Shown here: piece by piece, positions 29,091 through 38,436 of the stretch
Layout: every line of letters begins with the position of its first letter
How positions within the stretch are numbered: position 1 is the first letter of the stretch
Origin: Luminiphilus sp.
GTDB taxonomy: Bacteria; Pseudomonadota; Gammaproteobacteria; Pseudomonadales; Halieaceae
DNA length: 56,320 nucleotides
Assembly (NCBI GenBank): GCA_016778045.1
Contig: JADHQG010000002.1
Location: 1-56,320, forward strand
Direction of reading: 5' to 3'
Translations under genes and position numbers: made by a program
Notes under the pieces: model-generated
What the model was told of the DNA's origin: nothing
The model's database searches: none
What the model saw: the letters and a program-made list of their open reading frames with translations, nothing else

Positions 29091-29785
29091 TGGATGAGTC
29101 CCTCACCCCTGCTGACGGCAACGGGCCGGCTAACATCGAGTCGGCGGCGGCGGGCGGTATGCGCGATCGGTTCCGCGGTTTTCTGCCGGTCGTCGTTGAT
29201 ATCGAGACCGGCGGCTTCAACTGTCAGACCGACGCTATTTTGGAAATTGCGGTGACGCTGCTGTCAATGACCCCAGAGGGCGAACTGGTCATCAGCGAGA
29301 CCCACAGCCGCAACGTCGAACCGTTTGAGGGTGCCAATCTGGACCCCTCAGCACTCGAATTCACCGGTATAGACCCTGAAAACCCGCTTCGCGGAGCGGT
29401 ACCCGAGGACATTGCCTTGGGCGAGCTATTCGCCCATGTGCGGCAGGCAGTGAAAGCACAGCAATGTAACCGCGCTATTTTGGTGGGCCACAACGCCCAT
29501 TTCGACGCGGGCTTTCTCAACGTGGCCACCGAGCGCTTGGGGCTCAAGCGCAACCCGTTCCATCCCTTTTCCTACTTTGATACGGCGACTCTGGCGGGCC
29601 TCGCGTTTGGACATACTGTATTGGCGCGCGCCTGCGCTCTGGCAGAGATTCCTTTCGACAACAGCGAGGCCCACTCGGCGCACTACGACGCCACCAAGAC
29701 AGCAGAACTATTCTGTCTTATCGTGAATCGCTGGCAGTCGCTGGGAGGCTGGACGTCTCCGATGCCGGTTGAGGGCCACGAATAA
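29090..29785 (+). CDS. rnt: Ribonuclease T
   Basis: DEDDh 3'-5' exoribonuclease trimming the CCA ends of tRNA and the 3' ends of stable RNAs. The 231-residue product matches RNase T along its length: RDRFRGFLPVVVDIETGGF (first Asp/Glu), NRAILVGHNAHFDAGF (third Asp), and EAHSAHYDATKTAELF with the final His/Asp. ATG 29090 forms a TGATG junction with pyrC; GTG 29087 is equally possible. The last 68 bp overlap the convergent D-aminoacylase-like gene. Confidence 0.95.
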   Translation: MDESLTPADGNGPANIESAAAGGMRDRFRGFLPVVVDIETGGFNCQTDAILEIAVTLLSMTPEGELVISETHSRNVEPFEGANLDPSALEFTGIDPENPLRGAVPEDIALGELFAHVRQAVKAQQCNRAILVGHNAHFDAGFLNVATERLGLKRNPFHPFSYFDTATLAGLAFGHTVLARACALAEIPFDNSEAHSAHYDATKTAELFCLIVNRWQSLGGWTSPMPVEGHE

Positions 29786-31478
29786 CCCGGCCCGGGAAGA
29801 CACCAGTGGCGGTACCATCGCGGAAGGTCACCTGCCCGGACTTGATCGTGTACTCGTAGCCGGAGGCAGTCTGCAGCAGTCGGCGGCCCCCCGCAGGCAA
29901 ATCGAATGCCACGGTCGGCAGATGAAGCGCTAACGCGTCTAGATCAATCACGTTCAGATCGGCCAAAAACCCCGGCGCCAGCACACCTCGATCGTCAAAG
30001 CCGTAAAGCCTCGCCGTATCGTGACACTGGCGCTTGACGGCTCGCTCGAGCGGTAGGCGATGTCCAGCTCTGTCCCGCACCCAGTGCTGCAACATAAAGG
30101 TTGTCGCGGCTGCGTCGCAGATCGTGCCGCAATGCGCGCCGCCATCCGAGAGCGAGTTGACGCAGTCATCGGAGTCCAGCGCGTCTTCCAGAAAATCGAG
30201 ATTGCCGTTTGCATAATTAAGTAGCGGGAAATAAATCATGCCCGTGCCCTCATCACGCATCATAAAGTCGTATGCGTACTCAGCCGCAGTCACACCCGAT
30301 GCGATTGCCCGCTGCTCGATCGACTGCTCGGCAGAAGGCTCATAGTTGAACCCTGGCAACATCTCATACTGCATGGAGAAGGCGCTTTCCATCAGATCAG
30401 CAATCAATTGCAGGTCGCTGCCCGTCGGTTCACCCTGTTCGGATAACAGCTGAGTTCGGAATGCCGGGTCCTGAAGGTGCTGCCATTGCTCAGTCCATGT
30501 CTTTTCCGCGATGGCTTTCCAACTGGGGCGCTGCGAAAACGGATGGAAAGTCGCGCGCCAACCTAAAATCAAGCCCGTACCGCGCATCGAAATCTGCGCG
30601 ACGATTTGCCCGCCCTGCGCGTTTTGAGCGCGCATCTGCTGCAACTGCTCCTTGAAAGGCAAGCTCTTGATGGGCGATTCCAACGCCGTAAAAGTGACAG
30701 GCGCGCCGGTCTCTCGACTCAAATCGCCCATCCATTGGAATTCATTCCACTCGGGCAACAAATCGCTGGCCATCTCAAAAACGCCATGTCCGGCTCGTTT
30801 GAGGGCGCGCCCAATACCCAGCAGTTCCTCCTTGGTCGCTGTCGTGCCCGGTACGAGCTCACCATCGATTGATTTGTGGAGGATGGTCCGCGACGTCGAG
30901 AAACCGACCGCTCCTGCACGCAGGCCCTCCTCGACGATGGCAGACATTCGCGCAATCTCTGTCTCAGTAGGCTCCTCATTGGCTGCGCCGCGATCACCCA
31001 TGACATACGCGCGCACTGCACCATGGGGAACCTGTGCAGCCACATCGACGGTGCGGTCCAGCTGCTCCAGTGCGTCCAGATATTCGGGAAAAGATTCCCA
31101 GTTCCAGGTCATACCCTCAGTCAGCGCACTGCCGGGAATATCTTCGACACCCTCCATCAGTCCAACCAGCCAGTCCTGCCGATCGGGCGCGGCAGGCGCG
31201 AAGCCCACACCGCAATTACCCATTACGACTGTGGTGACCCCATGCCACGACGAGGGCGCCATCTCCTGATCCCAGGTCGCTTGGCCGTCATAGTGGGTAT
31301 GGATATCGACAAAACCGGGAATCACGACTTTCCCTGACGCGTCGATCTCCCGATCAGCAGGCTCGGACAACTGGCCCACCGCGACAATGCGATCTCCGAC
31401 AATGCCGATATCGCCTATCTGCGGCGCTACGCCAGTGCCATCGACGACCAAACCACCGGTAATTTTCAGATCAAACAT
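29718..31478 (-). CDS. N-acyl-D-amino-acid deacylase family amidohydrolase
   Basis: Metal-dependent hydrolase of the D-aminoacylase/D-hydantoinase-like group. The 586-residue protein starts with the small beta-sandwich segment (ITGGLVVDGTG), then the HxH metal motif in VDIHTHYDGQ, the GNCGVGFAPA block containing the family cysteine ligand, and a C-terminal GFLADLNVID return to the sandwich. The exact substrate (N-acyl-D-amino acid or another cyclic amide) is not determined. ATG 31478 has AGGA seven bases upstream. It overlaps rnt tail to tail by 68 bp. Confidence 0.87.
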   Translation of the reverse strand: MFDLKITGGLVVDGTGVAPQIGDIGIVGDRIVAVGQLSEPADREIDASGKVVIPGFVDIHTHYDGQATWDQEMAPSSWHGVTTVVMGNCGVGFAPAAPDRQDWLVGLMEGVEDIPGSALTEGMTWNWESFPEYLDALEQLDRTVDVAAQVPHGAVRAYVMGDRGAANEEPTETEIARMSAIVEEGLRAGAVGFSTSRTILHKSIDGELVPGTTATKEELLGIGRALKRAGHGVFEMASDLLPEWNEFQWMGDLSRETGAPVTFTALESPIKSLPFKEQLQQMRAQNAQGGQIVAQISMRGTGLILGWRATFHPFSQRPSWKAIAEKTWTEQWQHLQDPAFRTQLLSEQGEPTGSDLQLIADLMESAFSMQYEMLPGFNYEPSAEQSIEQRAIASGVTAAEYAYDFMMRDEGTGMIYFPLLNYANGNLDFLEDALDSDDCVNSLSDGGAHCGTICDAAATTFMLQHWVRDRAGHRLPLERAVKRQCHDTARLYGFDDRGVLAPGFLADLNVIDLDALALHLPTVAFDLPAGGRRLLQTASGYEYTIKSGQVTFRDGTATGVFPGRVIRGPQPASETSSLPATASDSR

Positions 31479-31572
31479 TTCTGCATCCTTTTATGTCAGG
31501 GAGCTGGCCCCTCCTCATACGGGTATTAGTGCACCATGAAGTGGCGCGTTGAGGAGGGCTCTGCGGCATTTT

Positions 31573-32175
31573 TCAAGCGCGCTCTTCTCCGCTCAGCTCG
31601 ACCAATATGTTATCCATTTCAGCCAACAGGTGCTCCACCGACGTAATGCCCTGCAACTCATACTTGATCGCCTCGTCAATCGGCAGCAGCTGCGCCAGCA
31701 GAGAGCCCACAGACCAAGCCTCGGTCAGATCGGACTGTAGCTTAAGACGCTGAATCTGGGGGTGCCTGAGCAACCCCTCGAGTACCTCAGCCAATGCTGC
31801 ATAGCTCTCGGGCAGCGGCTCGGTCGCAGGGGTTGGAGTAAATGCCACCTCAGCCTTCACCAGACCACCGGATTCACGCCATACCGATTGCACGTCAAAA
31901 CGTTGCTGGCCCTCGATCAAAATACCCAGCAAGCCATTGGGTAACTGGTCCCAGTCGACAATGCGGGCATAAACACCATAGTCACCGACGTTGGGGGTAT
32001 CAACCGACCCACCAGAGACCTCGGATCCCTGTTGGAGCCAAACAACACCAAACCCCTCGTCCTCGCGCATACAGCGAGCCACCAAATCCAGATATCGCTG
32101 CTCGAAAATCTGTAGCGACATGCGGCCCGTGGGTAACAGCACCGATGACAAGGGAAACAGCGCAATCTCAGACAT
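31573..32175 (-). CDS. LON N-terminal-domain (substrate-binding) protein
   Basis: Stand-alone LON substrate-binding domain without ATPase or protease parts, 200 residues. The N-terminal IALFPLSSVLLPTGRMSLQIFEQRYLDL block matches the start of the Lon N-domain (PUA-like fold). Such proteins are widespread and of unknown function. ATG 32175 is chosen; the track start at 32310 would run through the upstream YkgJ gene. It begins only five bases after the YkgJ stop and is the last of a chain of closely packed minus-strand genes from mpl. Confidence 0.88.
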   Translation of the reverse strand: MSEIALFPLSSVLLPTGRMSLQIFEQRYLDLVARCMREDEGFGVVWLQQGSEVSGGSVDTPNVGDYGVYARIVDWDQLPNGLLGILIEGQQRFDVQSVWRESGGLVKAEVAFTPTPATEPLPESYAALAEVLEGLLRHPQIQRLKLQSDLTEAWSVGSLLAQLLPIDEAIKYELQGITSVEHLLAEMDNILVELSGEERA

Positions 32176-32179
32176 AAGG

Positions 32180-32434
32180 TCAGGGAGCCGTCTGGTGCTC
32201 AAGCGCCCCCAGCAGTGCCATCGCCTCATGACGATGAGCACCACAGGTCGCCGGCTCCGGTTGAAAGCGCTCACAGACATCGGGACGGCGAGGGTCGCCA
32301 AACAAACCACAACTCAAATCAGTTTGTAAATGAGTACAGGCTACGCCAGCTGGCTTGCCGGCGGGCATACCCCAGAAGGGCTGTCTGATGGACGGTGCGA
32401 TACAACAGGCACCGCAGTGCGAGCGACAGTTCAC
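32180..32434 (-). CDS. YkgJ family cysteine-cluster protein
   Basis: Protein of 84 residues with the YkgJ-type cysteine pattern: CRSHCGACC at the N-terminus, VACTHL and CGLFGDPRRPDVC in the middle, and a last CG. The cluster probably binds zinc or an iron-sulfur centre; function unknown. GTG 32434 overlaps the stop of the RND exporter gene (GTGA), so its translation is coupled to that gene. Confidence 0.88.
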   Translation of the reverse strand: MNCRSHCGACCIAPSIRQPFWGMPAGKPAGVACTHLQTDLSCGLFGDPRRPDVCERFQPEPATCGAHRHEAMALLGALEHQTAP

Positions 32435-34959
32435 GAGCGACCCTCAGGTCCAAATGGTTTGAACATCATAATCAACTGGGGCAATAACAAGAGTGCGCCC
32501 GCCACAGCGGCAATCATGGCCACCACCGTCAACACCCCAAAATAGAGGCTGGGCGTGAAGTTCGAGAGCGTCAGCATCGCAAACCCGACCACTACGGTGA
32601 GCGTGGTGTAGTACATCGCACGGCCGATGCTAATGTGGCTGCGAAGCATCGCCGCCCGATAATCTCTATCCAACGCGATCTCCGCCCGAAAACGATGCAG
32701 GTAATGGATACAGTCGTCCACGCCAATGCCTACTACGATCGCCGCAATGGTGATCGTCATGATATCCAGCGGAATACCCGCCAACCCCATCAACCCAAGC
32801 ACCAGTCCAGCGGCGAGCACATTCGGGGCCAACGCCAACAGCGCAATCGAAAGCGATCTGAACAACACCCAAAACATGAGACCAATAGCCACAAATACGG
32901 CGCCCAAGGTCATAATTTGTGACTGGAACAGGCTTTGCAACACGTTGTTGTATAGCACCATCAAAGAGGTGAATTGAAGTCGCTCTGGCGCGATGCCAGT
33001 CTCACTCAAAATTTGCTCCCGGAGCTCGCGGAGATACGCATCGCGCCGCAATGATTCGCTGGTTTCCATCACTCGCACGCTCAGCCGGGCTTCTTGCTCA
33101 TCGGCAAAATAGAAGGGGGCCACCAGCGCCTCATTCACCTCTCTCGGCAAGCTGTTCTCAATCAGCGCCAATTCAACGCCGCCAAGTCTCCCTCCATAGA
33201 GCCCATCCATGACCTCGAAAGCCGTGGACAACGACAGCACCTTTCCGGATTCGGCCCTGCCCTCGATGATCGCATGCACCTGATCAATGAGCAGACGACC
33301 CGGTACGGAAAACCAATATCCCGCGGTCTGACTGTCCTCAGCGCCGAAACCAAAATCGATGCCAAAACCGTCATCAAAAAATCCGTCGTCTTCCCAGCCA
33401 TCTCCCTCATCGGCGACTGTCGTCTCGGATGAGGGTTCAGCGATCTCTGGCGGCGCCATCAGAATCACGTCGAGAGGAATAGTGCCTCCAAGGCGGGCGT
33501 CAAGCAGCTCCATACCTTGATAGATCTCGGTGTGCTCTTTGAAGTAATCAATGAACCGGTTTTCAACCTCGAGGCTACGGATACCTGCGACACACAGCAC
33601 CACTAAAGCGGCGGTAACCGCCATGACGCCTCGTCCATACCGCTGCACAAGGCTCGCGAAACGCGCGGTAAACGGCGTATCAGACCGGCCGTCGTCGGCC
33701 AGCGGCTTGTCAGGTATCACCACCATCAGGGCGGGCACCACCAAGAATGCCGAGCAGAACCCGAGGACTATCCCGGTGGTCATCATCCAGCCAAAATCAA
33801 TCACGGGTTGCAGCCCCGCGACCACGAGAGACGTAAACGCCACGATCGTGGTCATGGCGGTATAAAGACAGGGCACTAACATCAGCCTTGCCGCAGCCGC
33901 AGAGAGGGCCTGTCGCGATGCGTGAGGCTGTGCCCGCTGGAGTTCCCGATAACGCACCACCAAATGAATAGACAGGGACAGCGTGACGATGAGCAAAACA
34001 GCCACTGAATTGGACGAAATCACGGTCATCCGCCAATCAGTGCCCGCCAAAACGCCGAGCAACAAAGTGGCTGTTGCGCTGCAGGTCACTAGTGGAATCA
34101 AAACCCACTTGAGGGCGCGGAAAATCAGCCACAGCACGAGTGCCATAACCCCGAGGATCGCGGTCCCAAATGTCACTAGATCCGAGCGCACAAAAGCCAT
34201 CATGTCCGCCGCGATCATGGGCACGCCACCGACAAAAATGTTGGCATAGGGCCGAAACCGCTCTGCCACATCCCGCACAGCGGAAACCATGCGGTCGCGC
34301 TTGCTACCGATTCTCGCGAGCGCCACGTCGTAGTCCGCTTCTACCTCGAGTAGCCGTGCCTGACCAGCGTCATCCAATTGACCCGAACGCTCCTGCTCAC
34401 GCAACAACTCCCGCTCATCAAGCAACGCCTCGGCTCGCTCGTCGCGCGCCAACGAGACCTGAACAGCCGTTAGGTCTCCAGACTCGCTGACCAGTAAATT
34501 GCGGTAAATCGGACTGGTGGTCAGTTCCACCAGCGCCATCTCCCTATCCACCTCGGGATCCCGCAGCGTCGCAATGCTGTCAGCCCGCGCCAAATCGGTC
34601 AGCGAAAGTGGTGGGCTCTCCAATAAAGGTACGTCGAGTAAAGTGGTGACTCCCGCCACGCCCGGTAACCGCGACAACTCGTCCGCCATCGCCGCAAGCG
34701 GCTCAAGAGAGTCGGGCGATAGCAGGGGCGCATCAGGCTCCCAGGTCAGTATGAGAAATTCATCACCCGAATACTTTTCTGCAGATTCCCGAAAATAGGC
34801 CAGATCAGGATCACCCTGCAGCAGCAGAGAGTCAGAAGAGGCGTCCAGGCGTAATTTGGGGAGTTGGCTGACTGCCACACCGATCACCAGCGCGTAGCAC
34901 AACAAAATCCACCAGGGTCCACGCAGAATCAGACCATAAAAACGCGCCACTTCGGTCAC
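32431..34959 (-). CDS. RND/MMPL family transporter
   Basis: Inner-membrane RND-superfamily protein of 842 residues with the duplicated MMPL architecture: one N-terminal TM helix, a periplasmic domain with an Arg/Glu-rich coiled stretch, five TMs (from VTFGTAILGVMALVLWLIF), a second TM and periplasmic domain with an acidic DEGDGWEDDGFFDDGFG loop, and a final TM block. It resembles the predicted exporters of the hopanoid-transporter-like/MMPL group that export lipids or hydrophobic compounds; there is no adjacent membrane-fusion or TolC gene. GTG 34959 overlaps the stop of mpl (GTGA) and its end overlaps the YkgJ gene. Confidence 0.87.
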   Translation of the reverse strand: MTEVARFYGLILRGPWWILLCYALVIGVAVSQLPKLRLDASSDSLLLQGDPDLAYFRESAEKYSGDEFLILTWEPDAPLLSPDSLEPLAAMADELSRLPGVAGVTTLLDVPLLESPPLSLTDLARADSIATLRDPEVDREMALVELTTSPIYRNLLVSESGDLTAVQVSLARDERAEALLDERELLREQERSGQLDDAGQARLLEVEADYDVALARIGSKRDRMVSAVRDVAERFRPYANIFVGGVPMIAADMMAFVRSDLVTFGTAILGVMALVLWLIFRALKWVLIPLVTCSATATLLLGVLAGTDWRMTVISSNSVAVLLIVTLSLSIHLVVRYRELQRAQPHASRQALSAAAARLMLVPCLYTAMTTIVAFTSLVVAGLQPVIDFGWMMTTGIVLGFCSAFLVVPALMVVIPDKPLADDGRSDTPFTARFASLVQRYGRGVMAVTAALVVLCVAGIRSLEVENRFIDYFKEHTEIYQGMELLDARLGGTIPLDVILMAPPEIAEPSSETTVADEGDGWEDDGFFDDGFGIDFGFGAEDSQTAGYWFSVPGRLLIDQVHAIIEGRAESGKVLSLSTAFEVMDGLYGGRLGGVELALIENSLPREVNEALVAPFYFADEQEARLSVRVMETSESLRRDAYLRELREQILSETGIAPERLQFTSLMVLYNNVLQSLFQSQIMTLGAVFVAIGLMFWVLFRSLSIALLALAPNVLAAGLVLGLMGLAGIPLDIMTITIAAIVVGIGVDDCIHYLHRFRAEIALDRDYRAAMLRSHISIGRAMYYTTLTVVVGFAMLTLSNFTPSLYFGVLTVVAMIAAVAGALLLLPQLIMMFKPFGPEGRS

Positions 34960-36335
34960 AGCTGGCTCCGTTCCGATAACTTGCTCAACAAGCGGCCGTG
35001 TAAGCCACCAAAGCTTCCATTGGTCATCACGACAATGGTGTCCCCCGCTCCAGCCAGTGCGACTGCCCTGTCGATGGTGCTGTCAACATCGGGGAGCACT
35101 TCCTGCTGCGATGAGTGTGACACTGCGGCTTCCAAATCCCAGTTCAGCGCTGTCGTGGCGCACCACAGCGCATGGTCCGCCGATTCCGCACACTTGGCCA
35201 ACTGGTCGGCATGCTCGCCTAAGCGCATCGTATTGGATCGCAGTTCTATAATGGCAATGAGCTTTCCTTGCGAAACAGACTCCCGCATCGCAGAAAGCGT
35301 GCTCTCTATCGCCGTAGGGTGATGTGCGAAATCATCGTATACCGCAGTGCCGCCAGGCTCACCCAGTAGCTCCAGCCTCCTGCGCACGCCCTTGAAACGC
35401 TGCAGGCCCGCCACCGCTTCAACCATTGGTACGCCCGCATGAGCGGCGGCGGCAATCGCCGCCGTTGCGTTCGCGGCATTATGTTCACCAATCAAAGACC
35501 ACTCCAGAAGCGCCATCTCTCCCTCTGGCGAGGAAATCTCCAGCTTACTCGCATTCGGAGACAGCGCGCGCCAGCACCAGCTTTGACCAACGACTCCATT
35601 AGCAGCTTGCACCGGCTCAACGGGTGTCCAGCACCCTCTGGCCAGCACTCGATCAATCGCATTACCCTGACCACGGACGATGCAACCTTCTCCCGGCACG
35701 CAGCGCACAAGATGATGAAATTGGGTTTCGATGGCTTGCAAGTCCGGAAAAATGTCCGCGTGGTCATATTCAAGATTATTAATGATGACCGTTTTCGGCC
35801 GGTAATGAACAAACTTGGAGCGCTTGTCGAAGAACGCCGAGTCGTATTCGTCTGCCTCAACGACAAAATACTGACCGCCACCCAACCTGGCCGACAGACC
35901 AAAGTTGGCAGGCACCCCACCAATCAAGAAACCCGGCTGGAGACCCGCATGTTCAAGAATCCATGCCAGCATGCTGGCAGTGCTCGTCTTCCCATGAGTC
36001 CCCGCCACCGCCAGCACCCAGCGATCTTGTAACACGTGTCGACCCAACCATTCGGGGCCCGAGGTATAGGGCAACCTGCCATTCAGCATCGCTTCTATCA
36101 CGGGCTGGCCTCTGGAGAGCGCGTTACCAACGATGATCTGGCCCGTGACCGAGGCCAGCTGCGCCGCCTCGTAGCCATCAGTTAGCGGTATGCCGCTGTC
36201 CTGTAGCTGGGTGCTCATGGGCGGGTAGATATTGCGATCTGAGCCCGTCACCGTGTAGCCGCTCTCCCTAGCAAGCAGGGCCAGCCCGCCCATAAAGGTG
36301 CCGCAAATACCAAGTATGTGAATGTGATCTGACAA
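34956..36335 (-). CDS. mpl: UDP-MurNAc:tripeptide ligase Mpl (murein recycling)
   Basis: Mur-ligase-family enzyme reattaching the recycled tripeptide L-Ala-gamma-D-Glu-meso-Dap to UDP-MurNAc. Typical motifs are HILGICGTFMGGLA at the N-terminus, the ATP loop AGTHGKTSTASML, the EADEYDSAFFDKRSKF block and DDFAHHPTAI. The track start at 36452 is too long. I choose TTG 36335 (459 aa), which places the protein start right before HILGICG as in E. coli Mpl and has a strong AGGAGAGG four bases upstream; ATG 36356 is the alternative. It diverges from the phosphofructokinase gene and leads a coupled chain. Confidence 0.93.
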   Translation of the reverse strand: MSDHIHILGICGTFMGGLALLARESGYTVTGSDRNIYPPMSTQLQDSGIPLTDGYEAAQLASVTGQIIVGNALSRGQPVIEAMLNGRLPYTSGPEWLGRHVLQDRWVLAVAGTHGKTSTASMLAWILEHAGLQPGFLIGGVPANFGLSARLGGGQYFVVEADEYDSAFFDKRSKFVHYRPKTVIINNLEYDHADIFPDLQAIETQFHHLVRCVPGEGCIVRGQGNAIDRVLARGCWTPVEPVQAANGVVGQSWCWRALSPNASKLEISSPEGEMALLEWSLIGEHNAANATAAIAAAAHAGVPMVEAVAGLQRFKGVRRRLELLGEPGGTAVYDDFAHHPTAIESTLSAMRESVSQGKLIAIIELRSNTMRLGEHADQLAKCAESADHALWCATTALNWDLEAAVSHSSQQEVLPDVDSTIDRAVALAGAGDTIVVMTNGSFGGLHGRLLSKLSERSQL

Positions 36336-36438
36336 CAGGCCTCTCCTGGCTGGCATGAGATTATCACGGCGGGTTTGCCATTGGCGCTCATGGGGTCTAC
36401 GGTACGCCCTCTCAGCGACCCCATCCGATAATGACACC

Positions 36439-37698
36439 ATGAAGCGACTCAATCTTTTTTACGCGCAATCCGGGGGCGTCACTCCGGTGATCAATGCCTC
36501 CGCTGCCGGCGTCATTCAGACCGCGAGGGCACACCCGAAGATCATCGGCAAAGTGTTGGCGGGCCAAAACGGCATTCTTGGCGCCCTGCGAGAGGAGCTG
36601 ATTGATACCTCAAGAGAGAGCCGCCGCGCTATTGAGGGCTTAATGAGCACGCCGGGAGGTGCCTTCGGCTCCTGTCGCTACAAGTTAAAAAGCCTCAAGG
36701 ACAATCGCGCCGAATACGAACGCCTGATCGAGGTATTCAAAGCCCATGACATCGGCTACTTCCTCTATAACGGCGGCGGTGACTCAGCGGACACCTGCCT
36801 GAAGGTCTCCCAAATCAGTGAGCAAATGGGCTACCCCATTCAGGCGATTCACGTCCCCAAAACGATCGATAACGATTTACCGCTTACTGATAATTGCCCC
36901 GGCTTTGGCTCGGTCGCCAAGTACGTGGCTATTTCTACTCGCGAAGCGGCGCTGGACATCGAGTCGATGTGCGCGACCTCAACCAAGGTGTTTATCCTCG
37001 AGGTCATGGGTCGCCATGCTGGCTGGATTGCCGGTGCCAGCGCACTCGCAGGTCATGAACGTGGTGATGCCCCTCACATTATTTTGTTCCCGGAGATCGC
37101 GTTCGACCGGGCACGCTTTCTAGCCAAAGTCCAACAATGCGTTGAACAGTTTGGTTTTTGCGTGGTGGTGGCCTCCGAGGGCACCAGCACTGCCGATGGA
37201 CGGCTACTCTCCGATCAGGGGGAGCGCGATGCTTTTGGTCACGCACAGCTGGGCGGGTTAGCGCCGCTGTTGGCCGGCATGGTGAAAGACGAACTGGGGT
37301 ACAAACATCATTGGGCGGTCGCCGATTATTTACAGCGTGCTGCGCGGCACATCGCGAGTCAAACCGACGTCGACCAAGCCTTTGCGATGGGGAAGGCAGC
37401 GGTAGAGTTGGCGATCTCGGGGGCCAATGCGGTGATGCCAACGGTGGAGCGAAAATCGAGCCAACCTTACCGGTGGCGAGTCGGGACAGCTCCGCTGCGT
37501 CGGGTCGCCAACCGGGAAAAGAAAATGCCTCGCCGCTACATCACAAAAGACGGCTTTGGCGTCACTGCCGCGGGCAGAGCCTATTTTCAGCCGCTGATCG
37601 CCGGGGAGGCCTACCCGGACTACTATAAAGGGATGCCACGCTACACAACGTTGAAGCGCGTCTTAGCGCGCAAACGCTGCGAATCCTGGTCAGAGTAA
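36439..37698 (+). CDS. pfp: Pyrophosphate-dependent 6-phosphofructokinase
   Basis: Phosphofructokinase phosphorylating fructose-6-phosphate, here of the PPi type, which makes the step reversible. The 419-residue protein has YNGGGDSAD in the donor loop, the catalytic PKTIDNDLPLTD (the lysine before TID is the PPi-type signature) and the substrate loop MGRHAGWIAG. ATG 36439 is chosen over the track start 36355 because the extra 28 residues are not family-like. PPi-PFK replaces or complements ATP-PFK in many marine and methylotrophic gammaproteobacteria. Confidence 0.9.
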   Translation: MKRLNLFYAQSGGVTPVINASAAGVIQTARAHPKIIGKVLAGQNGILGALREELIDTSRESRRAIEGLMSTPGGAFGSCRYKLKSLKDNRAEYERLIEVFKAHDIGYFLYNGGGDSADTCLKVSQISEQMGYPIQAIHVPKTIDNDLPLTDNCPGFGSVAKYVAISTREAALDIESMCATSTKVFILEVMGRHAGWIAGASALAGHERGDAPHIILFPEIAFDRARFLAKVQQCVEQFGFCVVVASEGTSTADGRLLSDQGERDAFGHAQLGGLAPLLAGMVKDELGYKHHWAVADYLQRAARHIASQTDVDQAFAMGKAAVELAISGANAVMPTVERKSSQPYRWRVGTAPLRRVANREKKMPRRYITKDGFGVTAAGRAYFQPLIAGEAYPDYYKGMPRYTTLKRVLARKRCESWSE

Positions 37699-37731
37699 TG
37701 GATCCACGCTCCGGCAAACCTCTAAGCAGCT

Positions 37732-38436
37732 TCACTGTGTGCTGACATATTGGTTGAGTAGCGCCTCGATGCGAGGCTCGACCACATGCAACATCGTTAG
37801 CGGCTCGTGCATGTTGCCCAATGGATCGGGCTCTCCGCGCCACAAGGGTAACAGGCGCTCTGCGGCTATCTCAGACAGATAGCTGTCGGCACCCGGCCGA
37901 TAGCTGATATGCCATGCTTCAGGCGCCACACCGCCCCGATCGGCCGCATAAGGCTTGTGAAAGCCCTCGGCGTTATCTGCAGCAATCTGCTCATCCAGCC
38001 ACAGCGTCATGTCAGAGAACACACCTCCGGGGCTGTATTCCCCGGGATCAAGTCGCAACGTGTAGTCGGCATCGACAGCCGCTGCATCCCAGATGTCGAG
38101 GTCGGTGCCCCAGTGGTGTCGGGAGGTACCTGGTAACGCCGAGTATCTAAGAATCGAGTGGAGCCAATCCTCATCAGGTTGCGATGGCCGACAGAGCGCT
38201 ACTCCTTGAGCATCTGAGACAGGACGACGACCATCCCACTTGCCATTGATGATCTGCATCTGGCGGTCATAGTCGCGGAAACCCGAGGCAATCCGCAGAC
38301 TGAATCCGGCGTTGGCAGCCCTGTGGGTCAAAGCGGAGAAGGCGTCGCGAGCGGCTGGGTCCAGCCGGACATCAGGAGCCCAGTCCACCAAATGGCTTGT
38401 TGACAACCCGAGAGCAATGAGCGCTTTCTGGCTCAA
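37732..38436 (-). CDS. M15 family D-alanyl-D-alanine carboxypeptidase
   Basis: Zinc peptidase of the VanY/DdcA (M15B) family acting on peptidoglycan stem peptides. The 234-residue protein has SRHHWGTDLDIW, giving the H-x6-D pair, and EAWHISY with the second histidine. No signal peptide is evident, so it may be cytoplasmic, like some murein-recycling carboxypeptidases, or be exported by another route. It starts at TTG 38436 overlapping the sfsA stop (TTGA), with GGGAG eight bases upstream. Confidence 0.87.
   Translation of the reverse strand: MSQKALIALGLSTSHLVDWAPDVRLDPAARDAFSALTHRAANAGFSLRIASGFRDYDRQMQIINGKWDGRRPVSDAQGVALCRPSQPDEDWLHSILRYSALPGTSRHHWGTDLDIWDAAAVDADYTLRLDPGEYSPGGVFSDMTLWLDEQIAADNAEGFHKPYAADRGGVAPEAWHISYRPGADSYLSEIAAERLLPLWRGEPDPLGNMHEPLTMLHVVEPRIEALLNQYVSTQ

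Noticed and set aside
30652-31269. 205-aa plus-strand ORF
   Set aside because: Shadow of the D-aminoacylase-like gene; low-complexity Ser/Pro composition and no motifs.
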